Below are positions 8,884-16,863 of a DNA stretch of 49,911 nucleotides, piece by piece. The notes beneath the pieces are model-generated. The model saw nothing but the letters and a program-made list of their open reading frames with translations. It searched no databases and was not told where the DNA came from. Made by a program: the position numbers and the translations under genes. The DNA is taken from positions 1-49,911 of the forward strand of contig JAUZPI010000030.1 of the NCBI GenBank assembly GCA_030706015.1. Reading direction: 5' to 3'. Source of the stretch: Bacillota bacterium. GTDB taxonomy: Bacteria; Bacillota; Clostridia; Clostridiales; Clostridiaceae. Within the stretch, counting starts at the first letter, position 1, and each line of letters starts with the position of its first letter.

Positions 8884-8912
8884 ACCACCCCCCCCTAGTA
8901 TAGGGGGTGATA
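8884..8912. promoter_or_regulatory. CsoR operator upstream of csoR
   Basis: CCCCCTA (8891-8897), GTA, TAGGGGG (8901-8907) form a perfect 7-3-7 palindrome with further C/G flanks (ACC...GGTGA). G/C-rich palindromes of this type in AT-rich surroundings are the known CsoR operator form. It lies about 40-60 bp downstream of the start point expected from the TCTTCA promoter, so CsoR would act as a roadblock or on a second promoter. A TATAAT at 8919-8924 exists but lacks a good -35. Confidence 0.8.
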
Positions 8913-8949
8913 ATGTCTTATAATTATAAGTACAAGGGAGCGTGGAAAT

Positions 8950-9216
8950 ATGAATGATGAAAGAAAGAAAGCACTGCAGGCTTTAAAAACTTCAAAAGGA
9001 CAAATCGAAGGTATCATTAAGATGATTGAAGAAGGAAGATATTGTGTAGATGTGTCAAATCAAATTATCGCAGCTCAATCACTTTTAAAGAAGGCAAATT
9101 TACTTATTTTAAAACAACATCTGAATCACTGCGTGAAGGATGCCTTTTTAAATGGCAGCGGTGAGGAAAAGGTTGATGAAATTACAGATTTATTAGGTAA
9201 ATTGCTTGATAGATAA
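8950..9216 (+). CDS. csoR: CsoR-type copper-sensing repressor
   Basis: An 88-residue all-helical protein of the CsoR/RcnR family. The Cu(I) ligands of CsoR appear with the correct spacing: C32 (in RYCVDV), H57 and C61 (KQHLNHC), that is C-x24-H-x3-C. Family knowledge: apo-CsoR binds a GC-rich palindrome and leaves it when Cu(I) binds. Such a palindrome lies at 8891-8907, just upstream, so it probably represses its own operon with copA and perhaps copZ. The ribosome binding site AGGGAG precedes ATG 8950. copA starts 29 nt after the stop. Confidence 0.93.
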   Translation: MNDERKKALQALKTSKGQIEGIIKMIEEGRYCVDVSNQIIAAQSLLKKANLLILKQHLNHCVKDAFLNGSGEEKVDEITDLLGKLLDR

Positions 9217-9245
9217 TAAGAGCATAGTAAAAAGGAGGTTTGGAT

Positions 9246-11696
9246 ATGGAAAATAAGGTATTAAAGATAGAAGGCATGACCTGTGCAGCTTGTGCTAAAG
9301 CTGTAGAAAGAGTTTCTAAGAAGCTGGACGGTGTTTCAGAAGCAAATGTGAATTTTGCCACAGAAAAATTAAATATAACCTTTGATGCGGAAAAAACACC
9401 TCTTTCAGATATACAAGCCGCAATAGAAAAGGCAGGATATAAGGCATTAGTAGAATCCAACAGTAAAATGCTGATGATAGAAGGGATGACTTGTGCAGCC
9501 TGTGCCAAAGCGGTGGAGAGAGTGTCCAAAAAGCTGGATGGGGTAGTAGAAGCAAATGTGAATTTTGCTACAGAAAAATTGAGTATAACCTATGAACCTT
9601 CAAAGGTAAGAGTTCTAGATATAAAAAAAGCAATAGAAAAAGCAGGGTACAAGGCTCTAGAAGAAGAGCAAGATATTGATAGTGATAAGGAAAAAAAGGA
9701 AAGAGAGATAAAGGGTTTGTGGAATAGATTTATTATTTCTGCAGTATTCGCTATTCCACTGCTTATCATTGCCATGGGACCAATGATTATCGAAAAACTC
9801 GGAATGCCGCTGCCTATGTCAATCAATCCTATGATGCATAAAGGGGTATATTCAGTATTACAATTAGTACTTGTTTTACCAATCATTATAACAGGCAGAA
9901 AATATTTTATAGTAGGTTTTAAATCATTGTTTAAGGCGAGTCCTAATATGGATTCATTAATTGCCATAGGTACATCAGCAGCATTTTTGTATGGAGTGTT
10001 TGCAGTATTTGAAATTTTAAGCGGGAATATAAACTATGAATTATACTTTGAATCCGCTGGAGTTATATTAACTCTAATAACTCTTGGTAAATATCTAGAA
10101 GCAGTAGCTAAAGGCAAAACCTCTGAGGCTATAAAGAAGCTTATGGGCTTGGCACCTAAAACTGCAATTATTATAAGAGATGATAAAGAGATAGAAATAT
10201 CTATTGATGATGTAGAAGCTGGAGATATAATAGTAGTTAAACCTGGAGAAAAGCTTCCCGTGGACGGTGAAGTTGTAGAAGGTATTACTTCTGTGGATGA
10301 ATCTATGCTTACTGGTGAAAGCATCCCTGTGGAAAAAACCGTAGGAGACAAGGTTGTGGGAGCAAGTATAAATAAAAATGGTTCAATCAAATATAAGGCT
10401 ACAAAGGTAGGTAAGGACACAGCTCTTGCACAAATAGTTAAATTGGTGGAAGAGGCACAAGGATCAAAGGCACCTATTGCTAAGCTGGCAGATGTAATAT
10501 CAGGTTATTTTGTTCCTGTAGTTATAAGCATTGCTGTTATTGCCGGACTTGCTTGGTATTTATCAGGACAGAATTCTGCCTTTGCACTAAAAATATTTAT
10601 TTCAATACTTGTAATAGCCTGCCCCTGTGCATTAGGACTAGCTACACCAACAGCAATTATGGTTGGCACAGGTAAAGGTGCTGAGCAGGGGGTACTAATT
10701 AAAAGTGGTACAGCACTGGAGTCAGCATATAAAATACAAACAATAGTATTCGATAAAACTGGTACTATAACTGAAGGAAAGCCTAAGGTTACAGATATTA
10801 TCACAGTGGGAGATATAAAAGAAGATGAATTGCTGCAAATAGCAGCTTCAGCAGAAAAAGGCTCAGAACATCCATTAGGAGAAGCTATAGTAAAGGGTGC
10901 AGAAGATAGCAATCTAGAATTTATAAAACTTTCTTCATTCAAAGCTATTCCTGGTCATGGAATAGAGGTCAGTATTTATGATAAAACAATCTGGCTAGGA
11001 AATAAAAAATTAATGGTTGAAAACAATGTTAATATAGAAAGTTTTGAGGAAATCTCTAATAGACTAGCGGTAGAAGGAAAAACTCCTATGTTTATAGGCA
11101 TTGAAGGGGATTTAGCTGGTATCATCGCTGTAGCGGATACTGTTAAAGAAAATAGTAAAAAGGCAGTAGAGAAGCTTCACAAAATGGGAATTGAGGTTGC
11201 CATGATAACAGGAGATAATAAAGGAACCGCTGAGGCTATAGCAAAACAAGTAGGTATAGATAGAGTACTGGCAGAGGTATTACCTCAGGACAAAGCAAAT
11301 GAAGTTAAAAAGCTTCAAGAAGAAGGTAAAAAAGTTGCAATGGTAGGGGATGGAATAAATGATGCTCCTGCATTAGCCCAAGCAGATATCGGAATAGCTA
11401 TAGGCTCTGGAACAGATGTGGCTATGGAATCAGCAGATATAGTGCTTATGAAAAGCGATTTGATGGATGTACCTACTGCAATACAATTAAGTAAAAGCAC
11501 TATAAGAAACATTAAACAGAATTTATTTTGGGCCTTTGGCTATAATACTTTAGGAATACCAGTGGCGGCAGGAATACTTTATTTATTCGGAGGACCACTG
11601 CTAAATCCTATGATTGCGGCTCTTGCTATGAGCTTGAGTTCAGTATCTGTGTTAAGCAATGCACTTAGACTTAAAAGATTTAAACCAGCAAGATAG
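9246..11696 (+). CDS. copA: Copper-exporting P1B-type ATPase CopA
   Basis: An 816-residue Cu(I) export pump of the cytoplasmic membrane. Two N-terminal heavy-metal domains (about 3-68 and 74-138) each carry GMTCAACAKAVERVSKKLDG and are almost identical, pointing to a recent tandem duplication. Then come transmembrane helices, the ion-binding CPC in ACPCALGLATP near 458, the phosphorylated D in DKTGTITEG near 502, the HP motif EHPLGEA, GDGINDAP, and the late helices with YN and MSLSS motifs typical of the Cu(I) class (P1B-1). The start is ATG 9246, 7 nt behind AAGGAGG; a TTG at 9240 is too close to that site. It lies in an operon behind csoR; copZ follows after 72 nt. Confidence 0.96.
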   Translation: MENKVLKIEGMTCAACAKAVERVSKKLDGVSEANVNFATEKLNITFDAEKTPLSDIQAAIEKAGYKALVESNSKMLMIEGMTCAACAKAVERVSKKLDGVVEANVNFATEKLSITYEPSKVRVLDIKKAIEKAGYKALEEEQDIDSDKEKKEREIKGLWNRFIISAVFAIPLLIIAMGPMIIEKLGMPLPMSINPMMHKGVYSVLQLVLVLPIIITGRKYFIVGFKSLFKASPNMDSLIAIGTSAAFLYGVFAVFEILSGNINYELYFESAGVILTLITLGKYLEAVAKGKTSEAIKKLMGLAPKTAIIIRDDKEIEISIDDVEAGDIIVVKPGEKLPVDGEVVEGITSVDESMLTGESIPVEKTVGDKVVGASINKNGSIKYKATKVGKDTALAQIVKLVEEAQGSKAPIAKLADVISGYFVPVVISIAVIAGLAWYLSGQNSAFALKIFISILVIACPCALGLATPTAIMVGTGKGAEQGVLIKSGTALESAYKIQTIVFDKTGTITEGKPKVTDIITVGDIKEDELLQIAASAEKGSEHPLGEAIVKGAEDSNLEFIKLSSFKAIPGHGIEVSIYDKTIWLGNKKLMVENNVNIESFEEISNRLAVEGKTPMFIGIEGDLAGIIAVADTVKENSKKAVEKLHKMGIEVAMITGDNKGTAEAIAKQVGIDRVLAEVLPQDKANEVKKLQEEGKKVAMVGDGINDAPALAQADIGIAIGSGTDVAMESADIVLMKSDLMDVPTAIQLSKSTIRNIKQNLFWAFGYNTLGIPVAAGILYLFGGPLLNPMIAALAMSLSSVSVLSNALRLKRFKPAR

Positions 11697-11713
11697 TTTA
11701 TAGTACCTATGAT

Positions 11714-11741
11714 TTAACCCGAATTACTAGATTCGGATTAA
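11714..11741 (+). other. Hairpin between copA and copZ
   Basis: CCGAAT (11719-11724), loop TACTAG, ATTCGG (11731-11736), extended by TTAA/TTAA across a mismatch. It is followed by ATATATAATTTTG without a real T-run, so it looks more like an mRNA-stabilising or processing element, or a leaky attenuator, than a full terminator. It may set different levels of CopA and CopZ. Confidence 0.45.
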
Positions 11742-11768
11742 TATATAATTTTGAAAGGGGAAATCAAA

Positions 11769-11978
11769 ATGAAAAAAGTAATAACAATTGAAGGCATGAG
11801 CTGTGGACATTGTGTTAATCATGTTAAAGAGGCATTAAACGAAATAGAAGGAGTAAGAAATGTTGAAGTTAATCTAGAAGCTAAAACTGCTGTATTTGAA
11901 ACCTATACAGAAGTAGAAGATTCAAAGGTGAAAGCTGCTATAGAAGACGCAGGCTATGAAGTGGTATCTATCAGCTAG
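11769..11978 (+). CDS. copZ: Copper chaperone CopZ
   Basis: A 69-residue single heavy-metal-associated domain with the Cu(I)-binding motif GMSCGHC (C12, C15) and the expected beta-alpha-beta-beta-alpha-beta pattern ending EDAGYEVVSIS. It carries Cu(I) in the cytosol to CopA and can pass copper to CsoR. The start is ATG 11769, 8 nt behind AAAGGGG; an in-frame TTG at 11751 lies ahead of that ribosome binding site. It is the last gene of the csoR-copA-copZ unit, with a hairpin before it and a strong terminator after it. Confidence 0.93.
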   Translation: MKKVITIEGMSCGHCVNHVKEALNEIEGVRNVEVNLEAKTAVFETYTEVEDSKVKAAIEDAGYEVVSIS

Positions 11979-11994
11979 GAACAATTGATGGTAT

Positions 11995-12042
11995 AAAGGA
12001 GTTTTGATACTTAATAAGGTATTAAGACTCCTTTTTAATTTT
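11995..12042 (+). terminator. Terminator of the csoR-copA-copZ operon
   Basis: AAAGGAGT...TGATACTTAA pairs with GGTATTAAGACTCCTTT across 11995-12034, followed by TTTTTAATTTT. Confidence 0.8.
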
Positions 12043-12053
12043 ATCTGTGAGGT

Positions 12054-12102
12054 AAGAGTGAAAAGTTAAAAGTTAAGAATTAAGAGTTATTAGTTATCAG
12101 AT
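12054..12102. repeat. Seven-fold 7-bp tandem repeat (AAGAGTT-like)
   Basis: Reading in steps of seven from 12054: AAGAGTG, AAAAGTT, AAAAGTT, AAGAATT, AAGAGTT, ATTAGTT, ATCAGAT. The period is clear and the units drift at one to three positions. It lies in the gap between the copper and cadmium-type operons and is not coding. Short imperfect heptamer arrays are a known style of intergenic repeat in some low-GC genomes. Confidence 0.7.
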
Positions 12103-12171
12103 TAATTTTTTCCTTGGCTATTCCTTTTTAGCAATTACTTATTCACTACTGAAATCTTAATAAAGAAGATA

Positions 12172-12222
12172 TTGACATATAGTAAGAAAATAATTAAAAT
12201 GAATATATGAACGATTGTTCAT
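12172..12222 (+). promoter_or_regulatory. Promoter and ArsR/CadC-type operator of the cadC-cadA operon
   Basis: -35 TTGACA (12172-12177), 17-bp spacer, -10 TAAAAT (12195-12200). Directly downstream, ATGAAC (12207-12212), GATT and GTTCAT (12217-12222) make an inverted repeat over the expected start point. Such imperfect palindromes are bound by ArsR/SmtB-family repressors. Binding by the protein encoded at 12256 would block transcription until metal arrives. Confidence 0.8.
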
Positions 12223-12255
12223 GTGTATACATATACATATAAGGGGGACAAATAA

Positions 12256-12621
12256 ATGAATAATAATGATAACATAGATAGCTGCAATTGCACCATAATA
12301 CATGAGGACATAATAAAAGAGGTTAAGCAATCCATACCTGAGGATGAAACTTTGTATGATTTAGCAGAGCTTTTTAAGGTATTCGGTGATACCACTAGAA
12401 TTAAAATAATATGTGCTCTATTTCAGGCGGAGATGTGCGTTTGTGATATAGCTGCACTGCTGGGAATGAGCCAATCATCTATTTCTCACCAGCTGCGAGT
12501 ATTGAAACAGGCAAGACTTGTGAAGTTTAGAAAAGAAGGAAAGGTCGTATATTATTCCTTGGATGATGATCACATTAAGCACATATTCGACCAAGGATTA
12601 CTTCATATAAATGAACGCTAG
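12256..12621 (+). CDS. cadC: CadC-like ArsR-family metal repressor
   Basis: A 121-residue winged-helix repressor. It has both metal sites known from CadC. The alpha3N site is represented by C10/C12 near the N-terminus and C61/C63 in MCVCD. The alpha5 site fits D-x-H-x10-H-x2-E in DDDHIKHIFDQGLLHINE. In the CadC family the cysteine site senses Cd, Pb or Bi and the alpha5 site binds Zn. The recognition helix is SQSSISHQLRVLKQA. It sits directly ahead of the P-type ATPase gene (28 nt between stop and start) and behind a promoter with a palindromic operator, so it most likely represses its own operon. Confidence 0.9.
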   Translation: MNNNDNIDSCNCTIIHEDIIKEVKQSIPEDETLYDLAELFKVFGDTTRIKIICALFQAEMCVCDIAALLGMSQSSISHQLRVLKQARLVKFRKEGKVVYYSLDDDHIKHIFDQGLLHINER

Positions 12622-12649
12622 TACCAAAGTAGAAAAGGGGGATGGAAAA

Positions 12650-14851
12650 ATGCCGCAAGTGATAAAACGGGTCAGCTCAGAGATAGCTGCAACAAAAATA
12701 CAACGAAATAATAAGATTGATACTGGTAATGGAATAAGCAAAAAATTAGTTCTAGAGGGATTGTGCTGTGCTAATTGTGCAGCGAAGATTGAAAAGGCTG
12801 CTGGCCAATTAGAAGGAGTGACAAGTTCTAATATTAATTTTGTAACTAAGACCTTGACATTAAAACTTGAGCATGAAAGCAAAATTAAAGGACTTATAAC
12901 TGAAGTTGAAGGAATTGTAAATAAAATTGAACCAGGTGTAGTAGTAATTGATACTGATAAGGCTAGAAATAAGCAGGCTGCAGACCACCATGATGAACAT
13001 GAGCATCACCATGAAAAAGAGAAAGACGAATACATTAGATTAATCATAGGAGCCATAATTTTTGGAATTGCGGTACTCTTTAAATTTCAATTTTGGGTTG
13101 AGGTCGTACTATATCTAGCTAGTTATATACTTATCGGTGGAGAGGTATTGTTGTTGTCCATTAAAAACATTTTAAAGGGACAAGTGTTTGATGAAAATTT
13201 TTTAATGAGTATTGCAACTATTGGTGCATTTTCTATTAAACAGTTTCCAGAGGGAGTAGCAGTAATGTTATTCTATCAAATCGGTGAATTGTTTCAGGAT
13301 ATGGCTGTAGATCGTTCTAGAAAATCAATAACAGATTTAATGAATATTAGACCAGATTTTGCAAATCTTAAAATAGGAAATGACATTAAAAAAGTTAGTC
13401 CAGAAGAGGTTAAGGTAGGGGATGTTATAATAGTAAAGCCTGGTGAGAAGCTTCCTTTGGATGGTAAAGTTACTGAGGGGAATTCTATGCTGGATACCTC
13501 TGCTCTAACAGGAGAATCTGTACCAAGAGAGGTTGAAGCGGGGGATAGTGTTTTAGGAGGCTTTATAAATAAGAATGGTGTTCTTACTATTGAAGTTACT
13601 AAGCCCTTTGGAGAATCGACAGTTGCAAAAATTTTAGATTTAGTGGAAAATGCCAGCAGCAAAAAAGCTCCTACAGAGAATTTCATAACAAAGTTCGCTA
13701 GATATTATACACCAGCAGTAGTTATTTCAGCATTGGCTCTAGCTTTTCTGCCACCATTATTTATAAGTAGTGCATCACTTTCAGATTGGTTATATAGAGC
13801 ATTGATATTTCTTGTAGTTTCATGTCCTTGTGCGTTGGTAGTATCCATACCCCTTGGATTTTTCGGAGGCATTGGCGGAGCTTCAAAAAATGGTATACTT
13901 GTTAAAGGTGGAAATTATTTAGAGGCATTAAATAATGTAGATACAGTAGTATTTGATAAAACTGGAACCTTAACAAAGGGTGTATTTAAGGTGACAAAAG
14001 TTCAAGCCGAAAATAATCTTTCAGAAGAAGAGTTATTAGAATATGCAGCTTATGCAGAAAGTTTTTCAAATCATCCCATTGCCATATCTATATTGAATGC
14101 TTATAAGAAAGAAATATATAAGCAGAGTATAGAAGAATATAATGAGATAGCTGGGCATGGAATCAAGGTAAAGGTTAGAGGCAATGCAATATTGGCAGGA
14201 AATATTAAATTAATGAATAAAGAAGGCATAAAATGCAGTGATGCAGAAGAAATAGGAACAGTTATTCATTTAGCAATTAATAATCAATATGGTGGTTACA
14301 TTGTTATATCTGATGAGGTAAAAGAAGATTCAAAAGCGGCTATAAAAGAACTTAAGGCTTTAGGTGTTAAAAAGACTGTTATGTTAACAGGGGATAATAG
14401 AGTTGTAGGTAATAAAGTAGGTAAGGAATTAGGAATTGATGAGGTGCATTCTGAACTTTTGCCAGATGAAAAGGTAAAAGAGGTAGAAAGAATTTTTTCT
14501 CAAAAGTCTAAAAAAGGTAAATTGATTTTTGTAGGTGATGGTGTTAATGATGCTCCTGTTCTAGCAAGAGCGGATATAGGAATTGCTATGGGCGGAGTAG
14601 GATCAGATGCAGCAATTGAGGCGGCAGATGTGGTTATAATGACAGATGAGCCTTCTAAAATCGCTTCAGCAATCAGGATAGCAAAAAGAACAAATGCAAT
14701 TGTAAAGCAAAATATTGTTTTTGCACTTGGGGTAAAGCTTATTATACTGGCTTTAGGAGCAGCAGGCTTTGCTACAATGTGGGAAGCTGTATTTGGAGAT
14801 GTAGGAGTAGCCTTAATTGCGGTAATAAACGCTATGAGAGTACACAAATAA
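12650..14851 (+). CDS. cadA: Zn/Cd/Pb-exporting P1B-type ATPase (CadA/ZntA type)
   Basis: A 733-residue efflux pump. One N-terminal heavy-metal domain with CCANC near residue 42, then a His/Asp/Glu-rich linker (DHHDEHEHHHEKEKDE) that may bind metal, then the membrane part with CPC in SCPCALVVSIP near 391, DKTG near 435 and GDGVNDAP. The final helices carry the Lys and Asp-Gly (GVKLIILALG, GDVG) typical of the divalent P1B-2 class, which separates it from the copper pump upstream. The start is ATG 12650, 8 nt behind AAAAGGGGG; an upstream in-frame ATG at 12611 overlaps cadC and has no ribosome binding site. It forms an operon with cadC. Confidence 0.94.
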   Translation: MPQVIKRVSSEIAATKIQRNNKIDTGNGISKKLVLEGLCCANCAAKIEKAAGQLEGVTSSNINFVTKTLTLKLEHESKIKGLITEVEGIVNKIEPGVVVIDTDKARNKQAADHHDEHEHHHEKEKDEYIRLIIGAIIFGIAVLFKFQFWVEVVLYLASYILIGGEVLLLSIKNILKGQVFDENFLMSIATIGAFSIKQFPEGVAVMLFYQIGELFQDMAVDRSRKSITDLMNIRPDFANLKIGNDIKKVSPEEVKVGDVIIVKPGEKLPLDGKVTEGNSMLDTSALTGESVPREVEAGDSVLGGFINKNGVLTIEVTKPFGESTVAKILDLVENASSKKAPTENFITKFARYYTPAVVISALALAFLPPLFISSASLSDWLYRALIFLVVSCPCALVVSIPLGFFGGIGGASKNGILVKGGNYLEALNNVDTVVFDKTGTLTKGVFKVTKVQAENNLSEEELLEYAAYAESFSNHPIAISILNAYKKEIYKQSIEEYNEIAGHGIKVKVRGNAILAGNIKLMNKEGIKCSDAEEIGTVIHLAINNQYGGYIVISDEVKEDSKAAIKELKALGVKKTVMLTGDNRVVGNKVGKELGIDEVHSELLPDEKVKEVERIFSQKSKKGKLIFVGDGVNDAPVLARADIGIAMGGVGSDAAIEAADVVIMTDEPSKIASAIRIAKRTNAIVKQNIVFALGVKLIILALGAAGFATMWEAVFGDVGVALIAVINAMRVHK

Positions 14852-14856
14852 ATCCT

Positions 14857-14909
14857 CCCGACCTCAGGTCGGGCTTCCATTCACTAACTGATATGGGGAA
14901 TGGAGAAGC
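14857..14909 (+). ncRNA. Tandem hairpins after cadA, possible relic of an IS200/IS605-type right end
   Basis: CCCGACC-TCA-GGTCGGG (14857-14873) is a perfect stem-loop. It is followed by GCTT-CCATTC (14873-14882) pairing with GAATGG-AG-AAGC (14898-14909). This density of GC-rich hairpins is foreign to the surrounding AT-rich DNA and recalls the subterminal palindromes and guide-RNA scaffolds at IS200/IS605 ends, but no transposase or tnpB is nearby. The first hairpin may also act as the cadA terminator. Confidence 0.4.
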
Positions 14910-14946
14910 TAACAGCATTATGTATTTTCGGGGATACTACAATCTA

Positions 14947-14990
14947 AATCCCCCCTTTGAACCTAAGATTCAGAGGGGGGATTATTTATA
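14947..14990. terminator. Very strong hairpin between cadA and the convergent fusion gene
   Basis: AATCCCCCCTTTGAA (14947-14961) pairs with TTCAGAGGGGGGATT (14969-14983): 15 bp with one U-G pair and a 7-base loop. An A/T-rich flank on each side fits use as a bidirectional terminator for cadA (plus) and the gene ending at 15012 (minus). Confidence 0.65.
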
Positions 14991-15011
14991 GTCAATGAGC
15001 AACAGAATTTT

Positions 15012-16814
15012 TTACTGAATATAGGTTTTTCTTATAGTTTCTAAATCTGTTTTATTTATATCGTCCACTACTTCAATTACGCCAATAACAGAGTTATCTT
15101 TAACAATACCGTAGCCTCCAGCTTTATCAACAGTTAAATCTACTGCAACAGAGCCTTTCTTTCCGTCAAAGGTTGTTAATACTTCTCCGTTAGTGGCTGA
15201 TATAATTGAGAATTTTCCTTCAGGGTTATCAAATTTGCTTAAATCAAACACAATAGTTGTTTTTAGATCCTTATTTACAGCTAAAATCAAGGGGTCAAAT
15301 TCATAACCTATACCGTTAATTTGATAGGTTTGATTATTTCCTGAAACAAAGGCCTTTTTTACTAATCTATCAGTTGGTACCTTTGAAAGGTCATTTCCAT
15401 AGATACTTTGTCTAGTATTTGTTGAAGCACCTGGTGCTGGACCATTTTTACAGCAGCTCATACCGCTGCTTGCAGCTGGTATAGATGGATCTGGCTTTGA
15501 GGTATCTACAGTATCTACATTATCAACAACTTTTATTACTCCTCTAATCATACCCATCCAGCAGCTGAAGGATATATCTTTATCTTTAGGTGTAAATTCA
15601 ATTATATTTTCTCCTTGCTGCAGGTTTTTCTGTATATTTAATGAAGGAATTACTATTTGACCATTACAAGAATTTAATGATTTACCATCAATTATCCATT
15701 TTACAGGCATATTCTTCTTTACATATAAAGCATTTGGCGTATAGCCATTGTCATCCGCTGTCATTCTAATTACTTGTACTCCATTTTCTATAGTTGGTTT
15801 AGCTGCATTTGAGGATGCACTATTTGAGGCTGCCAGACCCTTGCTGTTTAAGGTCACGCTTGGTATATTAACTCCTGCAAGAGCTAAGCCTCTGCTGCCC
15901 ATGATGATACCTAATACTACAACTAGTATTCCGCTGAATTTCAAAAGAGTCTTTGTGTAACCTTTACTTATCAAACCAGATAATGCACCAAAGCTTAGCA
16001 TTAGCGGTACTGTACCTAGTGAAAATAAAAACATAGATAGAGCACCTCTGTAAGCACTTCCAGTACCTAGGGCGAAAAGCTGCATTGTTTGCAGTGGACC
16101 GCAAGGCATTAATCCATTAAGAATTCCTACTAAAAATGGTGTCTTAGGCTTTTTCTTAATTGAACAAGCAGACCAAGGAAGTCTTATATTAAGCTTTCTA
16201 AATAAACTAAAGCCGCTCATATTAAGTCCCATTATTATCATAAATATACCAGCAAAAATTTGAAGTCCAGCTTTTACTGTCAATGAAAGTGATAATACAG
16301 AACCAAGGGCTCCTACTAATCCACCAAGTATCGTATAAGATACTACTCTGCCAGCATTATATAATAAAGCAGGTTTTACAGCAGATAGTTTACCTTTATT
16401 TTCATTATTAATACTTTGAGATAGCATGATTCCACCGCACATGCCTATGCAATGTATAGATGTAAGAACACCCACTATAAACAGTACAAAATATGTAGCA
16501 CCATTTAATCTGGAAGTCATATCAATACCACTTGTAGTATTGCCTATAAGTATAATAGCAAGTGCTATAATTAGCATTCCTACGATTTTATAATTATTTG
16601 AACTATTAACACTGTAGCCAGCTGCTTTTATGGCAGCTTTTATTTTAGCTTCTGAACATACATCAGTATCATACTCCACAGTGGCGTATTGCCCGCTGAA
16701 ACTGGCCATTACATTCTTTACACCATCCAGTTTTTTTATAGCTTTCTCCACTCTGGCTTCGCAGGATGTACAGGTCATGTCATACACTTTAATTTTCTCT
16801 TTTTTAATTGACAT
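15012..16814 (-). CDS. HMA / DsbD-like membrane / cupredoxin-like fusion protein, copper handling
   Basis: A 600-residue mosaic. Residues 5-70 are a heavy-metal domain with MTCTSC. Residues of about 75-315 form six or more helices of the DsbD_2/UreH-like sulfite-exporter superfamily with HCIGMCGG and GLMPCGP, motifs whose cysteines could pass metal or electrons through the membrane. About 340-430 resembles a cupredoxin-type beta domain ending FSCWMGMIRGVIKVV, with Cys and Met as possible copper ligands. A Cys pair (SCC) follows, then a C-terminal beta domain of about 130 residues. It probably moves Cu(I) from cytosol to an external site. The start is ATG 16814 behind GGAGG. Its promoter carries the same TCTTCA-type box as copA. 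Substrate and direction are inferred. Confidence 0.82.
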   Translation of the reverse strand: MSIKKEKIKVYDMTCTSCEARVEKAIKKLDGVKNVMASFSGQYATVEYDTDVCSEAKIKAAIKAAGYSVNSSNNYKIVGMLIIALAIILIGNTTSGIDMTSRLNGATYFVLFIVGVLTSIHCIGMCGGIMLSQSINNENKGKLSAVKPALLYNAGRVVSYTILGGLVGALGSVLSLSLTVKAGLQIFAGIFMIIMGLNMSGFSLFRKLNIRLPWSACSIKKKPKTPFLVGILNGLMPCGPLQTMQLFALGTGSAYRGALSMFLFSLGTVPLMLSFGALSGLISKGYTKTLLKFSGILVVVLGIIMGSRGLALAGVNIPSVTLNSKGLAASNSASSNAAKPTIENGVQVIRMTADDNGYTPNALYVKKNMPVKWIIDGKSLNSCNGQIVIPSLNIQKNLQQGENIIEFTPKDKDISFSCWMGMIRGVIKVVDNVDTVDTSKPDPSIPAASSGMSCCKNGPAPGASTNTRQSIYGNDLSKVPTDRLVKKAFVSGNNQTYQINGIGYEFDPLILAVNKDLKTTIVFDLSKFDNPEGKFSIISATNGEVLTTFDGKKGSVAVDLTVDKAGGYGIVKDNSVIGVIEVVDDINKTDLETIRKTYIQ

Positions 16815-16863
16815 TTTAATGTTACCTCCATTTTAATTAATCGAAACATTTAACATTAACTAA

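Noticed and set aside
8919..8924. Second csoR promoter at TATAAT
   Set aside because: No acceptable -35 at 16-19 bp; the region is filled by the CsoR palindrome. Kept only as a possibility in the operator entry.
9316..11512. Several long minus-strand open frames inside copA
   Set aside because: They are rich in Ser, Ile and Pro as expected from the reverse of a coding strand, lack ribosome binding sites and are covered by a gene with full family motifs.
12054..12102. CRISPR-like repeat array
   Set aside because: Units are only 7 bp, contiguous and without spacers; no cas genes anywhere in the window.
14779..14991. Open frame crossing the end of cadA and the hairpin cluster
   Set aside because: It runs out of phase through the cadA C-terminus and then through strong hairpins; no protein features.
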